Below, piece by piece: positions 34,783-46,123 of a stretch of DNA of 64,000 nt. The translations under genes were made by a program, and so were the position numbers. Within the stretch, counting starts at the first letter, position 1. Each line of letters begins with the position of its first letter. The DNA comes from Arthrinium phaeospermum (taxonomy: Eukaryota; Ascomycota; Sordariomycetes; Amphisphaeriales; Apiosporaceae): contig QYRS01000014.1 of assembly GCA_006503535.1 (NCBI GenBank), positions 682,001 to 746,000 of the forward strand. Reading direction: 5' to 3'. The notes below the pieces were generated by a model, which worked only from the letters and a program-made list of their open reading frames with translations, was not told where the DNA came from and did no database searches.

Positions 34783-35581
34783 AGAGCCGACGGCTGAAAC
34801 ATCACGGCGAAGGCATCATCGGAACCTGTTCTTTATTTCAACCATGATGCTGTGCATTGATCTATGTTTTTATGTAAAAAGATTTACCTACAATCGTCCC
34901 TGTCGCTTCGAGCTGAATTGACCTTTGTGAACTGCCCCTGATAAAATTGTCGCTGGATTAGAGTCATGCCGGTGTTGGCAGGAACACAGCCCACCAAGGA
35001 CTGGAGATAAGATCGCACCCAATGTGACCGAATACGTGTATCCCCTTGACCGCCAAAAACAGCTCAAACAGTGGAGACACGATCTGTTATATCTGATTGG
35101 AGGCATAGACCAGAAATCGGCGTGTGCTGAGAATTTGGGGTAGGAATGCACGCTGTTTGATTGGATACACCCTCTAAAAAAAGAAGTCTCCACTGTTTGA
35201 GCTGTATTTGGCGGTCAAGGGGATAATTGGATGATATGCTTGCATCTGCGCTGAGTGAGCCGATGATATGATGTTGCGACCGTAGGTCACGTGAGTGGGC
35301 AGGAAGAACAGTTAGTGCACGTCTTTGGAAAACCCCTCCAAAACTTAGTCGGATGGTGTCCACAATGTCCACAATCTAGGCCCTTTTCAATTACCCCCCA
35401 AAGACCAGACCACCAGCCAGACTCTGGGACTGCTGCTGCATCAACACCGACAGTCTCTCCCGCCAGCATGGGCACGTGTCGTACCTAGATCCCCGGGGAT
35501 TCGATTTTTTGGATGATTCCGACCCAATTTGCGTCGAGGTCGAGGTAGTGCGGATGACAGCGAGTGGTGCCGGGCGCGAAG
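34783..35581. other. intergenic region between LPMO and regulator genes, holds a MITE
   Basis: Apart from the inverted-repeat element at 35,039-35,225, only 3' and 5' flanking DNA is seen. Confidence 0.5.
35039..35225. mobile_element. MITE-like element with 38-bp terminal inverted repeats flanked by TA
   Basis: The arm at 35,039-35,078 (starting TATCCCCTTGACCGCC, ending CAGTGGAGAC) is the reverse complement of 35,186-35,225 in 39 of 40 positions. The spacer of 107 bp has no coding frame. Pairing stops exactly at both outer and inner edges. The outermost TA on each side can be read as a TA target duplication around a 183-bp element with 38-bp TIRs. That is the pattern of non-autonomous Tc1/mariner (Fot1/pogo-type) elements. 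There is no sign of RIP. Only one copy was noticed in the window, so mobility is inferred from structure alone. Confidence 0.7.
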
Positions 35582-37907
35582 ATGGACGCTGCAGCAACCC
35601 CACCACCGTTGAGCCCCTTAGCGGTCAGTCCCTGATTCATGCCGCGGGAACCCTTGGCTGCCTGCTGACGAGAAGCCGAACAGTGCGACACCTGCCGCGC
35701 AAAGAAACTCAAGGTATGCACGCACTAACTGCCATCAACACATTTCTGATACTCATATTTGTGATGTACAGTGTTCTAGAGAGCGCCCGACGTGCGGCGC
35801 ATGCCTCCAAACCCGGAGGGCATGCCACTACAGTGGCCGGATACTCCGGTCCCCACTGACACGCGTGTAAGTTGGGTGACTGCCCACTTACACTCCTAGA
35901 CTTGCCCATGCTGATATATCTCTTCAAGATACCTCACCAGCGTCGAGCGTCGCATGAATAAGCTTGAACAGCTGGTTGCGCAACGACTGCCGGACCTCAA
36001 CATCGAGGAAGCCTTGGCGTCTGTCGGCACAGGTTCAGCCAGCCCGTCAGCGGCAGCCCAGTCGCCCTCCGTCGGCCAGACTCCTTTTGCCCCAACCACT
36101 ACACCTGGACCAGACGATGGCGCAGCCAAGATCTCGGAAGCGGTGCCCGATGAGGCCGACGGTTTCGATTGGCAAGAAGACGCCAATGAGATCGCTGACG
36201 GCATGGCTGCACTGTCCGTCGAGCCCAAAGGGGCTGGCTACCTAGGTAGGTCCGATGAGCCCTTGCTTAGATCCTCTCTCTCTAACGCGCAACTATAGGT
36301 TCGACTGCTGGGGTCTTCTTCCTGCGGTCTCTGCTGTTCTGGATGGGCAACCCTGCTCTGTTGCTGCCGGAATCGCCCGGACTGTCCGATCCTGGGCTCG
36401 CTTCTTCGCGACTCTCGCAATCGCTGGCCTCAACCCAGGTCATGACGAGACTCATGGAGTCTTACTTCTCTGTTTACCACTTGTCGTACCCGTTCATCCA
36501 CGAAGCCACTTTCAGAGCCCAGTATCACGAGATTATCCCGCGGCCCTCTCAGCGTTCTTGGCAGATGCTCCAGTGCACCGTCTTGGCTCTCGGTGCCTGG
36601 TGCCTCGACCACGACCAGGACGGCCTGCATGACGACCTCTACCACCAAGCACTCTCTTTTGGCGAAGACGAGTCCCTATTTGAGAGCGCGAACCTGACCC
36701 TGGTTCAAGCCTTGGTGCTGCTGAGTAATCTCAGTCAGAAACGCAACAAGCCGAACACTGGATCGAATTTCCTTGGCTTGGCGATCCGAATGGCTCTCAG
36801 TCTCGGTCTGCACCGGGAACTGCCCAATTGGAAGATCACGCTGCTCCAACGGGAGATGCGCCGGCGTGTCTGGTGGGGTCTCTACCTGATGGACTCGGGC
36901 GCCTCGACAACATTTGGCAGACCAATCCTTCTGCCTGGTCGCGAGTCCATGGATACCAAGCCGGTGCTCAATATCAGCGACGATGTAAGTGCCATGTGTC
37001 TACCTGATGGCGTCTACTTTTTATGATATATGGCTAACACCTAGAAGATGCTGACCCCCCGGACGACCACATTGCCCGATGAGTCAGAGATGCCGACCAT
37101 CTACTCGGGTCTCAAGGCCCAGAGCGACTTCCACCTGCACTCCAATCACATCTCGAATCGACTACTCCTATCTACGGGCGTCTCCGTCGAAGAGGCTCTC
37201 ATACACAACAACACCCTGGACGCCTGGTCCAAGACTCTGCCGCACTACTTCCAGCCTGACCGAGACGTGCCCTGTCTTGAAGAATGGTACCTATTTGCCA
37301 AGCCCCGGCTCTGGTGGCGATTGTGGAACCTGAAGATCATCCTGTTCCGGCAGATTGTGCTGAAGCGCGCGATTGAGCGCCACCAAGGGCCTGCTTCTAC
37401 CTATGCGCCCAACAACCAGGACAACCTGTGCCGCGACATCGGCGTCGATGCGGCCCATTCCACCGTAGTGTCGATCCACCAATATCTGAACAACTGCATC
37501 CACACGAGGCTTGTGAGTTGGTATTCAGTGTAAGTTCTGCAGTCAGCTACCGTGTACAGGTTGATGTTATTGACACAGCGCCCCCCAGCTACTTCATCTT
37601 CCACGCCTCGCTCGTCATCGCGCTGGCCATCCTGGGCGACAAGGAGTCGCCCGAACTGCCCAAGTGGCAGAGCGACATCGACCTCGTCCGCGACGTCCTG
37701 CGCCGGCTCCTCGCCGACAACCCGCTGGCCAACCGCTGCGCCGACATCCTCGACCACCTCCTGCCCCTCGAGCCCGACAACATGATGATGCCGTTCGAGA
37801 CGATGAACCAGTTCGACCCCACGACGATGGACTTTTCGCTCTGGACGGCCGAGTCGGCGGATCTGCTCAACTCGTTCAATTGGCCGGAACCGGATCCGAA
37901 CCTTTGA
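35582..37907 (+). CDS. Gal4-type Zn2Cys6 transcription factor (5' end uncertain)
   Basis: Clear exons are about 35,673-35713, 35772-35866, 35929-36245, 36299-36984, 37045-37529 and 37589-37907. The Zn2Cys6 cluster is canonical (C-x2-C-x6-C-x6-C-x2-C-x6-C): CDTCRAKKLK, an intron, then CSRERPTCGACLQTRRAC. The linker and dimerisation helix SPLTRVYLTSVERRMNKLEQ resemble yeast Gal4/Lac9 and the fungal CLR-2/ClrB/ManR group. A Gal4-like GYLGSTAG motif and the fungal regulatory middle domain (SYFSVYHLSYPFIHEATF, RRRVWWGLYLMDSGAS) follow, and an acidic/aromatic C-terminus could be an activation domain. An in-frame TGA at 35,666 precedes the cluster, so a first exon must exist. The ATG at 35,582 (MDAAATPPPLSPLA) is my best guess, joined by a weak donor. 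Proximity to the LPMO suggests, but does not show, a role in plant-polymer use. Confidence 0.85.
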
Positions 37908-37935
37908 GGTCTCTGCCAATCGGTCTATCTTCGGC

Positions 37936-38831
37936 TCAGTTCACGATCCGGACATCGGGCTCAATGAGGTTTGATCTTATTAGGTCGCCATTCGGCAGAT
38001 CGTTTTCCTCGGCCCGGTGGGCGGCGGCTTCCCGCGACGTCTCGATGCCCGCGGCGAGGTGCCTCAGGACCAGGCGTTCCTTGGCCACTTCGGGCGGCAC
38101 GTCGACGAACCATCTGCCCCGAATGCTCAGTTAACTGGTTGTCGGGCAATAGGATAGGACCAGAGAGCAGCTAGCGGACAACACTCACCTCTCATCGACC
38201 AGCTCCGCGATCTTGCTCCACGGGCGCTCGTTCAGCAGGGTGTAGTTGCCCTCGATGATGACCACCTTGCTCCGGGACGAGATGCGGACGTCGTCCGCGA
38301 CGGGGTCTTGCACGGCGTGGTCGAAGCTGGGCGCGGTGAAGACGAACTCCTCCGAGCCCGGCCCGGTCAACGGCCCGGCCTTGAGCGAGGCGATCAGGTT
38401 CAGCAGCCCGTCGGCGTCGAAGGTGAAGGGGGCGCCGCGTCGCCGGAAGGCCGTGGCCGGGTCGCGGAAGCTGGCTAGGGTTGCTTTGGTGTGGTGGAAG
38501 CCGTCCTGGGGAGGCTCAAGCTTTAGCTTACTACCCGAACACACATAGGAGGGGAGAGGAAGGGAACCGGGGACACCCATTTGCTAGTCTATTAGCCAAT
38601 TCATACACATACCATAGGCACGACCACCACATCTTCTCGACTCCTGCCGTTCTTGGATAGAGACGCCAGCAGGGCTGACGATACCGTCGTCTTGCCGGAG
38701 CCGGGCACGCCCGCGAGGGCTACGAGGATTCGCCCACGGCCATTTGACTTCTGCTGCTCGAGTAGGCGATCTATCCGGCCTTGCAAGGTCGCAACGTTCG
38801 CTTCCAGGTCCATTACCATTGAAGTAGCCAT
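37936..38831 (-). CDS. P-loop kinase of the uridine kinase/phosphoribulokinase-like family
   Basis: Three minus-strand exons, 38831-38613, 38505-38189 and 38113-37936, give 237 residues. A Walker A motif GVPGSGKTT lies near residue 42, VVVVPMDGFHHT follows across the first intron, and a second strand VVIIEGNYTLL leads to the lid region. The last exon, WFVDVPPEVAKERLVLRH, completes the core. This layout matches fungal Yfh7-like and bacterial FrcK/PanK-like kinases. These phosphorylate small metabolites, but the substrate of the fungal members is mostly unknown. It should be a soluble protein. It ends only 28 bp from the stop of the convergent regulator gene. Introns are in phase with good consensus. 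Confidence 0.88.
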
Positions 38832-39589
38832 CGTCGTTACCAGCTAGAGGTCACTGGGTGAATTGAGTATACCACTAGATAATAGTAACGATCATCATAG
38901 TCTATCGATCTTTTGACAAAACCATCTAAAGAGCCTAACTAAGTAAGCTCGGACGGACAACAGCAGCCCGTTGACGTCGCCCGACTCTAGGGATGAGCCG
39001 ACCGCCCTGATGCCGTGTAGGGCGGCGGAAGCTAAACCCCAAGCGCCAATGCTATGCTAGATGCTGTGGGACTTGGCCTGATGCTCAAATCTTGGTTTGG
39101 TAGTGGCCGTCCTGCCGTGTGCCGTTGTGGGCGACGCGGTGGGCTTGGCACTCACCGAATGCGGGCAAGCATCATTGGCTCGGACGACAGTCGTGCGGGC
39201 ACACTTGCTCCGCATCGCGACTCCGCTGTTTGGCAAATTTACTCCGCAATCGTGCGAGGGCTTCCACTTTCCCCGGCGCACAACCTGCTGTTTTATCGGG
39301 TCAGGATGCTTCCCCGTGGGGTGACGGCCAAGGCAGTGGTCCAATGGGGAAAGCGTTTACCCTGTGACCTGGAGTGCGAGTCGTGACCTACAGCGATTTC
39401 CCAGCCCCCCTCACCATCGCGTGATGAAATGCATTTGATGCTGCAACTGATGCTGCGAGCGGCTTGCATGCATAAATACTGGGCGCACGCCTTTTTAAGT
39501 AAGTGATTGCGCAGAAATTTACAGCTTCGATGGTCTAGATTGCTGTCCCTACTTCTGGTTTTCTCGTTCTCGAGTAATACTATACCACC
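38832..39589. other. divergent promoter region, kinase and sugar transporter
   Basis: No coding-like frame. A leader rich in T and C precedes the transporter ATG at 39,590. Confidence 0.5.
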
Positions 39590-41492
39590 ATGGCGACCGA
39601 CGTGAATGGCGCGTCCGGCAAGGACAAGGACGTCTGGCGCCAACTGCGGGCGAACCCGTACATCCTAGGCCTCTCCGCCGTAAGTCTGTCCCTGATATTC
39701 TGACTCTCGCCCTCGCCCTCTTCACTCAGCTGATCCCATCGCAGTTCGCCTCCCTCGGCGGCTTCCTCTTCGGCTACGACCAGGGCGTCGTCAGCGGGGT
39801 CCTGACCATGGAGAGTTTCGCGGCGCAGTTCCCCCGCGTCTACCTCGACGCCGGCTACAAGGGCTGGTTCGTCTCGACGTTATTGTTGTTGGCCTGGCTG
39901 GGGTCCCTGGTCAACGGGCCCGTCTCCGACAGTTTGGGCCGCAAGGGCAGCATGCTCCTGGCCGTCGTCGTGTTTGTTGTGGGCGCCGCGCTCCAGGCCG
40001 GCGGCGCCAACATCGAGACCCTCTTCGCCGGGCGCGCGGTGGCGGGGTTCGCGGTGGGGATGTTGACCATGGTGGTGCCGCAGTATATGTGTAAGTCTCT
40101 TGTTTCCCCCTTTAGAAAATGAAATGAGTCCTTACGTGTCGTCATATCCGTACGTACAGCCGAGGTCTCGACCCCCACGGTCCGCGGCACCCTCGTAGTC
40201 CTGCAGCAGCTCAGCATCACCCTGGGCATCCTCGTCAGCTACTGGCTCGAGTACGGCACGCAGTACATCGGCGGCCACCGCTGCGCCCCGGACATCCCCT
40301 ACTCGGGCGGCACCCGGAAAAACGCACCTTTGATCCGATCAATGACGTCGGGCCCGAAGGCTGCACGGGCCAGTCAGAGGCGGCGTGGCGGATCCCCTTC
40401 GCGGTGCAGATCGTCCCGGCCCTGGTCTTGGGGGTAGGCATGCTCTTCTTCCCGGAGTCGCCGCGGTACTGCCTGATGCGCCGCCAGGAGGAAAAGGCCC
40501 TGAAGGCCCTCGCGCAGCTGCGCCGCTGCCACCCGGACACGGAGTGGCTCCGCGACGAGTACCTCGCCATCAAGGCCGAGGTCCTGTTCGACGAGTCCAT
40601 CGCGCGCGATCGGCACCCCGGCAAGGGCGGGGCGGCGCTGTACGTGGCGCAGTACGCCGACCTCGTGTCCAGCTGGCCCTCGTTTAAGCGGCTCGCGATC
40701 GGGTGCTGCATCATGTTCTTCCAGCAGTGAGTGCTTCTTTGATCTTTAACTTCACAGTAACTAATAACGCGGTTCCCCCCCAGGTTCATCGGCTGCAACG
40801 CCATCATCTACTACGCGCCCCAGATCTTCTCCCAGCTCGGCCTGAGCGGCGGCACGACCGGCCTGCTGGCCACGGGCGTCTACGGCATCGTCAACACCCT
40901 CTCGACCCTGCCGGCCCTGTTCCTCATCGACAAGGTCGGCCGGCGCCCCCTGCTCATGTGCGGCGCCGCGGGCACCTGCCTCTCCCTCGTCATCGTCGGC
41001 GGCATCCTGGGCGGGTACGGCGCCAGCCTGCCCTCGCACCCGGCCGCGGGCTGGGCCGGCGTCGCCTTCGTCTACATCTACGACGTCAACTTCTCCTACT
41101 CCTTCGCGCCCATCGGCTGGGTCCTGCCCTCCGAGATTTTCAACCTGGGCAACCGGTCCAAGGCCATGGCCGTCACCACCAGCACCACCTGGATGTGCAA
41201 CTTCGTCATCGGGCTCGTGACGCCCGGCATGCTCGACCGCCTCGGCTGGGGCACCTACATCTTCTTCGCCGCCTTCGCGCTGCTCGCGCTCGTCTTCACG
41301 TACTTTGTCATCCCCGAGACGCGCGGCAAGAGCCTCGAGGACATGGACGCCGTGTTTGGCGACGCGGCCGCGCACGAGGAGAAGGCGCGGCTGTTCGAGA
41401 TGGCGGCGCAGGTGGGGTTGGTACAACAATTGCCGGAGGAGAAGGTGGAGGCGGCGCGGGTGGGGGCCGTGGAGGTCGAGAGGAGGGTTTGA
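39590..41492 (+). CDS. MFS sugar transporter with a one-base frameshift in exon 3
   Basis: Exons 39590-39679, 39745-40090, 40160-40726 and 40784-41492 encode a 12-TM sugar porter of about 570 residues if one missing base is allowed for. Family motifs are GGFLFGYDQGVVSGVLTM, PVSDSLGRKGSM, PESPRYCLMRRQEEKAL, FFQQFIGCNAIIYYAPQIF, DKVGRRPLLMCG and PETRGKSLEDMDAVFG. In exon 3 the frame ending SGGTRK at a run of five A (40,318-40,322) must shift by -1 for the reading to continue into TFDPINDVGPEGCTGQSEAA, which is well conserved in this transporter group. Without correction the product stops soon after. It is either a homopolymer sequencing error or a recent loss of function. The rest shows no decay. 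The substrate is unknown. Confidence 0.85.
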
Positions 41493-42589
41493 AAGGGGAA
41501 GGGAGGACTTGTTTGGCTGTCATTGGTTACGAATTCAGGAACTACCTACTGGGGGGCAGGCATAATTCACCAAGTACCGGGTACTAATTAAGACATGTGG
41601 AGTGATGAACCATAACTGGTGATCTTATTGCGTGACATAATTACTCGACATGAAGGGTCTTATCCACATCCCGACATTAACCAGCTTGCGTCGCAATGGC
41701 CTCAGTTAGAAAAAGGCACCCATCCATCATGTTGGCCGCTATATGGAATGAAAAAACCAAGACAAAATCGAAAAAGCAAATAAGCGACAGCCAAGAGGGG
41801 CATGCTGCTTTTACCGGCCACGAAAAGCCACAATGGCTTGGTGACGCCACAGCATTGGCAGCTTACCTTGGTATCTGGGCCGAGCACCAATCCTCGACCG
41901 TTCGCTCCCTCCATGTCATCTTTGCCACCCCCGGTCACCTGAAATGAAATCGATAAATGTTGAAGGAGGTTGCGATATAGTGGCGCTTACCCGGTTTGTC
42001 TATTTGCCAAGAGTCTAGAATCCCGTCTTGGACGAGAAGGCATCTGCGCCGCTCGACTCTCAAACCGCCCAATTTCGACATGCCGCCTACTCTTTCTGGT
42101 TGATGCCTCGCTAGTACCTATCTGAGGCGACCTTCTGCTATGGACTGTTTTAGTTTCTGCACCAACGCTGACGAGAGTGTCAAGTAATGGACCTGTTGCC
42201 ATTTTGATTCCAGTATCTTTCTCGCAACCGGCAGCGGAATTCTAGGAAGAGGGATATCGGTCCCCGAACGCCGGGCTTACAAAGCTAAAAGCAGCAAGGG
42301 TTCCTTCTGCAGTATGACCCGACCTTCCCGTTCAGCTTCCTGCAGGCCTCATGCAGGGAAAACAAACCCTTATGTCTCACCTATCGTACGAGAGTTCGGC
42401 CCACCCTGCAGAGCCTCCGGATTCTGCCAAGGGGGGCTGGCGATCCGGTTCATGCCGACTTGCAGGCTCGTATTAAGCCTGCATCTTTCTCATCAGCTCA
42501 GAGCCCATTCTTTGCTTGTCCGACACACACACTTGTTTGACTCGGCCACTCCCCTTACTACTTAGTCGATCACGGATTGAGCCCCCATC
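41493..42589. other. intergenic region
   Basis: No credible gene. The last 200 bases are CT-rich and lead into the ATG at 42,590. Confidence 0.5.
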
Positions 42590-43364
42590 ATGGAAATCCA
42601 ACGAAAAGACATGTCGATATTCTTATCGGCAAAGTCCAAGCCTCAGACGATGGTGGATATCGTGGCTGTCGACCCTGAACCCGTGAAGTGCCGAAAGCAC
42701 TACGGCTTCAGCCTGCCCGAGCGTCTGGATCTCGAGAAACACGGACAAATAGATGCTACCAAGCCCGGCATGCATCGATCAGTCGATAAGTGGGATAATC
42801 AAGAGTATCAACATGGGTTGACCCACTGGCAGATGGCAAAGGTATTATTCCAGCCAATGTTTATTCCACGGAATAATCGCCTCGAGCCAAACAAGGTTCA
42901 AGCTGACTCACAGCATCCTTCAGGGATCCGAAGTGGACGAGGGCGGATATGTTGACTACCCCATGAGCTGGACCCTCGACAACTGTTCCGCGAAACGATG
43001 GGACACGTTGACCGTGTCGATCTACGCTTGTGGCAACGATGATGCCGCTGGGTCCATCACGGATAATGGTGAGCGGTCCTTCTTCCCTCTTCAACTCCTC
43101 ATTCGTCTCACCATGAAAAACGGAGGCATGAGAACAGCCGTACTAATGATTAAAGGGGTCGAACACGTGGGAGACCTCCGAGTCGACTTGAAAGGGGTGA
43201 ATTGGGGCGAGGTTCCCAGGAGGTACGCCAGCGACAACCGAAGCATCTTGTACCGTTTCGACGCCATCGTGCGTATGGGGTTCGCGGACGACAGTGGCCG
43301 TTTGGTCTGCAAGCTCCTGCGCAATGGTCAGGAGTTGGGAACGGGCGACTTTGAAGTTCAGTGA
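42590..43364 (+). CDS. hypothetical protein (230 aa, two or three exons)
   Basis: Exon 1 is 42590-42841 and exon 2 is 42924-43364, joined in phase 0 by a GTATT...CAG intron. A further in-frame 69-nt segment at 43,069-43,137 begins GTGAGC and ends ACAG and may be a facultative intron; both forms keep the frame. The product is soluble with no signal peptide. The N-terminal half is charged (KHYGFSLPERLDLEKHGQID). The C-terminal half alternates hydrophobic and polar residues as in a beta-sheet domain (WTLDNCSAKRWDTLTVSIYA, LYRFDAIVRMGFADDSGRLV). I do not recognise the family. Its neighbour at 43,674 runs in the same direction and is also unknown. Confidence 0.65.
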
Positions 43365-43673
43365 TGCATGTCAGCTAGAAAATAGCCGAGGCTCGAGTCG
43401 TCTAGCGCGAGTGTAGAGAAGATAATGGCCACGCTGTTTGTCATTAACTAGCCTTCGAAGCTAGCCGAGAATCGGATCCGAGAAGGTTTGCTTCTTGCCT
43501 GGGTGAGCAAGTTCCAACCGAGCCTCAAATCCTTGGCCTCAATGGTAAATAGGCTTTATCGAACCACGCGTAAAATCTTGTCTCTTGGCTTTCAAAAATA
43601 ATTCGAGCTTCTGGTATTTCCCGCCAGAAATCGCAGCAAAGTGAACCGGCTGCTCTCGAGCAGCACATTGATC

Positions 43674-45016
43674 ATGATTTTACCAGAGTCGTACGACCAG
43701 CCTCGGCGGAAAGAGGCTGCGGAGGCGAAACCGTTCTTTTCAGATGGCAGCTGGTGCGGCCATCTGCCCTGTCTTTGTCAGTCCCAGAGGGGTTGCGAAG
43801 CCCACAGAGCGAAGCATCCGGAACCCTTTTACAACCCGTTCCTCCCCCCAGACCCGCCTATGAAGTTGATGGAAGACGGAGGCAGGAAGTACATTGCGGA
43901 TTCGAAAGAGGCACCCTCCGCGCCTCGCCAGACGTTGAAACGTAGGGGCTTTTTCCAGAAACTGTTTGCGAAATCCTCGCCCAAGGACAAACTGTCAGAC
44001 GATCGATCCCTAGATGGTGCGCGGGACGGCCCCAGTTCCCAACCACCACCACCCCAGTACTCGGCTGTTACGAAATTACTGCCTAATGTGGCCTATTACC
44101 CGGGCCAGACTCTAGTAGGAGGCACTCTGACGTGGCCTGAAGAGATGGTGTCGGCTTGCATAACTCGACTGCCATTTGACGCGGGGTCATTTGGCACACT
44201 GAAGCCTATGCATCCATCCATGCCTTACCACCTCGCTTTCTACCATCTGGACGCGGCCCGCCGACGTCTCGAGATACAGGACCGGATACCATCCGGGCCA
44301 GTGAACCCCCAGCGTACACCTGCAGGGGCAATGTCCATACAACCCAGAGCAGCCATAACTACAGGTGGTCCAGTGAAATATACTTCTGGCGTACGTTTCT
44401 CCAAAAGCAAGAGATCAGCTACCGCGTAGATGCACGAGGAACTAGCAACGCCAAGGACATTACCATCACCATGTGTCCCCACCAGACGATGTCCCTGGTG
44501 AATCTCAGAGTAGGAACAGATGAAGATGGGGGGCTCAAGGCATCGGCGCGTCTTTCCTACCAGCCGGCTCGCTACCGCGGCGACCGGGGATTCACCTGGA
44601 ACAGCATTACGAGCGGGGGCCAGCTGGCACTGATCCTAATCTGCACGCACTGCCACTGCGACCTGGAGCAGAGCCTGGAGATCCGGGGCCGGGATCTGCA
44701 CGTCCGCTTTACTGCGTACCGGGACCTGGGGCATGGTGTCGACCGGTTCGATCCCAAGTGGACCTCGCTTTTGACGGGGAAGGGTATGGTGCAGCAACGG
44801 CCCGCCAAGTATTATTTTGATCAGGAAAAGGGCAAGTCGTTTCGAATGGACGGGCCCGGCACCTACGGTGTGTATCTCGACGTTTGGGCCGTGGCGTACC
44901 GCCTGGGGCGGCCGAACTTGCACGTGGTCACGTTTCCGACGGCCCATGGGAACTTCTCGGGGTTGTCTCATATTGAGAAGCACGATGCCAAGAAGAAGGA
45001 GAAGGAGAAGAAGTAA
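43674..45016 (+). CDS. hypothetical protein (about 447 aa), apparent frameshift near 44,283
   Basis: Two long frames join into one gene. Frame one runs from the ATG at 43,674 (MILPESYDQPRRKEAAEAKP) through a Pro-rich linker to DAARRRLEIQD. Codon bias then moves to another frame: DTIRASEPPAYTCRGN, WSSEIYFWRTFLQKQEISYR and onward to a Lys-rich end at 45,016. The change near 44,280-44,288 equals one missing base, most simply in GGACCGG. A 47-nt intron with the poor donor GTCTCG (44,266-44,312) is the alternative. The second half contains ILICTHCHCDLEQSLEIRG and YYFDQEKGKSFRMDGPGTYG. No family, membrane segment or signal peptide is recognised. Confidence 0.6.
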
Positions 45017-45075
45017 CAGGCTACACAGAAATCATAATCATGCCGATCCATTGCTAGATACATTACCTCTCGCGT

Positions 45076-45101
45076 CCTTGAGCAATGCTGGTTGCTCAAG
45101 G
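45076..45101. other. perfect 10-bp inverted repeat (hairpin) after a gene end
   Basis: CCTTGAGCAA and TTGCTCAAGG are separated by six bases, 60 nt after the stop at 45,016. It could fold in the 3' untranslated region of the upstream gene. A bacterial-type terminator role does not apply in a fungus. Confidence 0.6.
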
Positions 45102-46072
45102 AGATACAGGCTGGAGCAACTACTGCACATTGTTCCGGTTATGTTTGCGTACATTGCGACAGACCAGATCTTGCTTGGGGCTCAGGGGTGCGCCGCTGGA
45201 GGGGTCGTAATGGAGGTGGGTCAAGACAAGGGCCACAATAAACCGGGCAACCAACAGAACATATTGAGCCAACATCTCCAACTACTAACCACGCCTTTAT
45301 GCCCTTATCAACGAGCCAATCATTACAGACCGGCATCCACGTGAAATATCCAGTATGGCATGTTTGATATAGGTAAAATTCTACGGGGCTTTCTCGTTAA
45401 GCCAGTGGTCCTGAATATGTTTACTCTAGGGGTCACTTTTGGGCCATGTCATAAACAGGAGTCAACACGGACTAATTACGCCATCGTCAGTATCGATGTT
45501 GCTTTTAGCTCACTGTGCCTCAATGCATTCTGCATTTCTAACCCGCTTTTGAAAGCCCTGTGTTATATTTGTGATCTGCAATGGCGCGTAAGGTATGCAG
45601 CTGGATCCAATCACGCCCCCTACCGGTTGAGCTATATCGGGTCCGCTCTGCGTCGGTATCCGCAAACCGTTCTCGGCAATGAGCCCATAAGGCACAGTAG
45701 ACCAGCCCAGAGATCACTCACTCCCAGAATCTCAACAGGAACGACTTGCGGGGTTAATGTGAAAAGGCATACGTCTCTGCACCAACATCTACCTTGATGC
45801 TGCCCGTAATGCAACCCAAGCCTTTTCCATCACGGCGCACCAGGCGTCTAAATGTGACTCCAACCGCCACGAATTGATGGAAAACTACGGCGCAAATGCA
45901 ACCATTCAAACATGCAACTGCCACACATTAGACCAAGATACCATAGATAAGTACTCCCTGTTACCCATCATCCCATCAGTTCCTGGCGACTCCCGCTTCT
46001 CACTCGCTAATTGTGGTTTTGGTGACACCATCCATCCATATTCAAATATTTCCTCATCGGATCCCAAGTAGC

Positions 46073-46080
46073 TATATAAG
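46073..46080 (+). promoter_or_regulatory. TATA box of the first rhodopsin-like gene
   Basis: TATATAAG lies 44 bp upstream of the gene's ATG. The match to the eukaryotic TATA consensus is good, and the short distance implies a very short leader. Confidence 0.55.
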
Positions 46081-46123
46081 CACATACGAACACACTGATA
46101 CCCACCTACTCCAGCTACCAAGC

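Larger units (their letters stand above)
45017..46123. other. intergenic region with a 3' hairpin and the promoter of the 7TM gene
   Basis: This contains the perfect 10-bp hairpin at 45,076-45,101 and the TATA box at 46,073. Open frames in between have random codon use. Confidence 0.5.
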
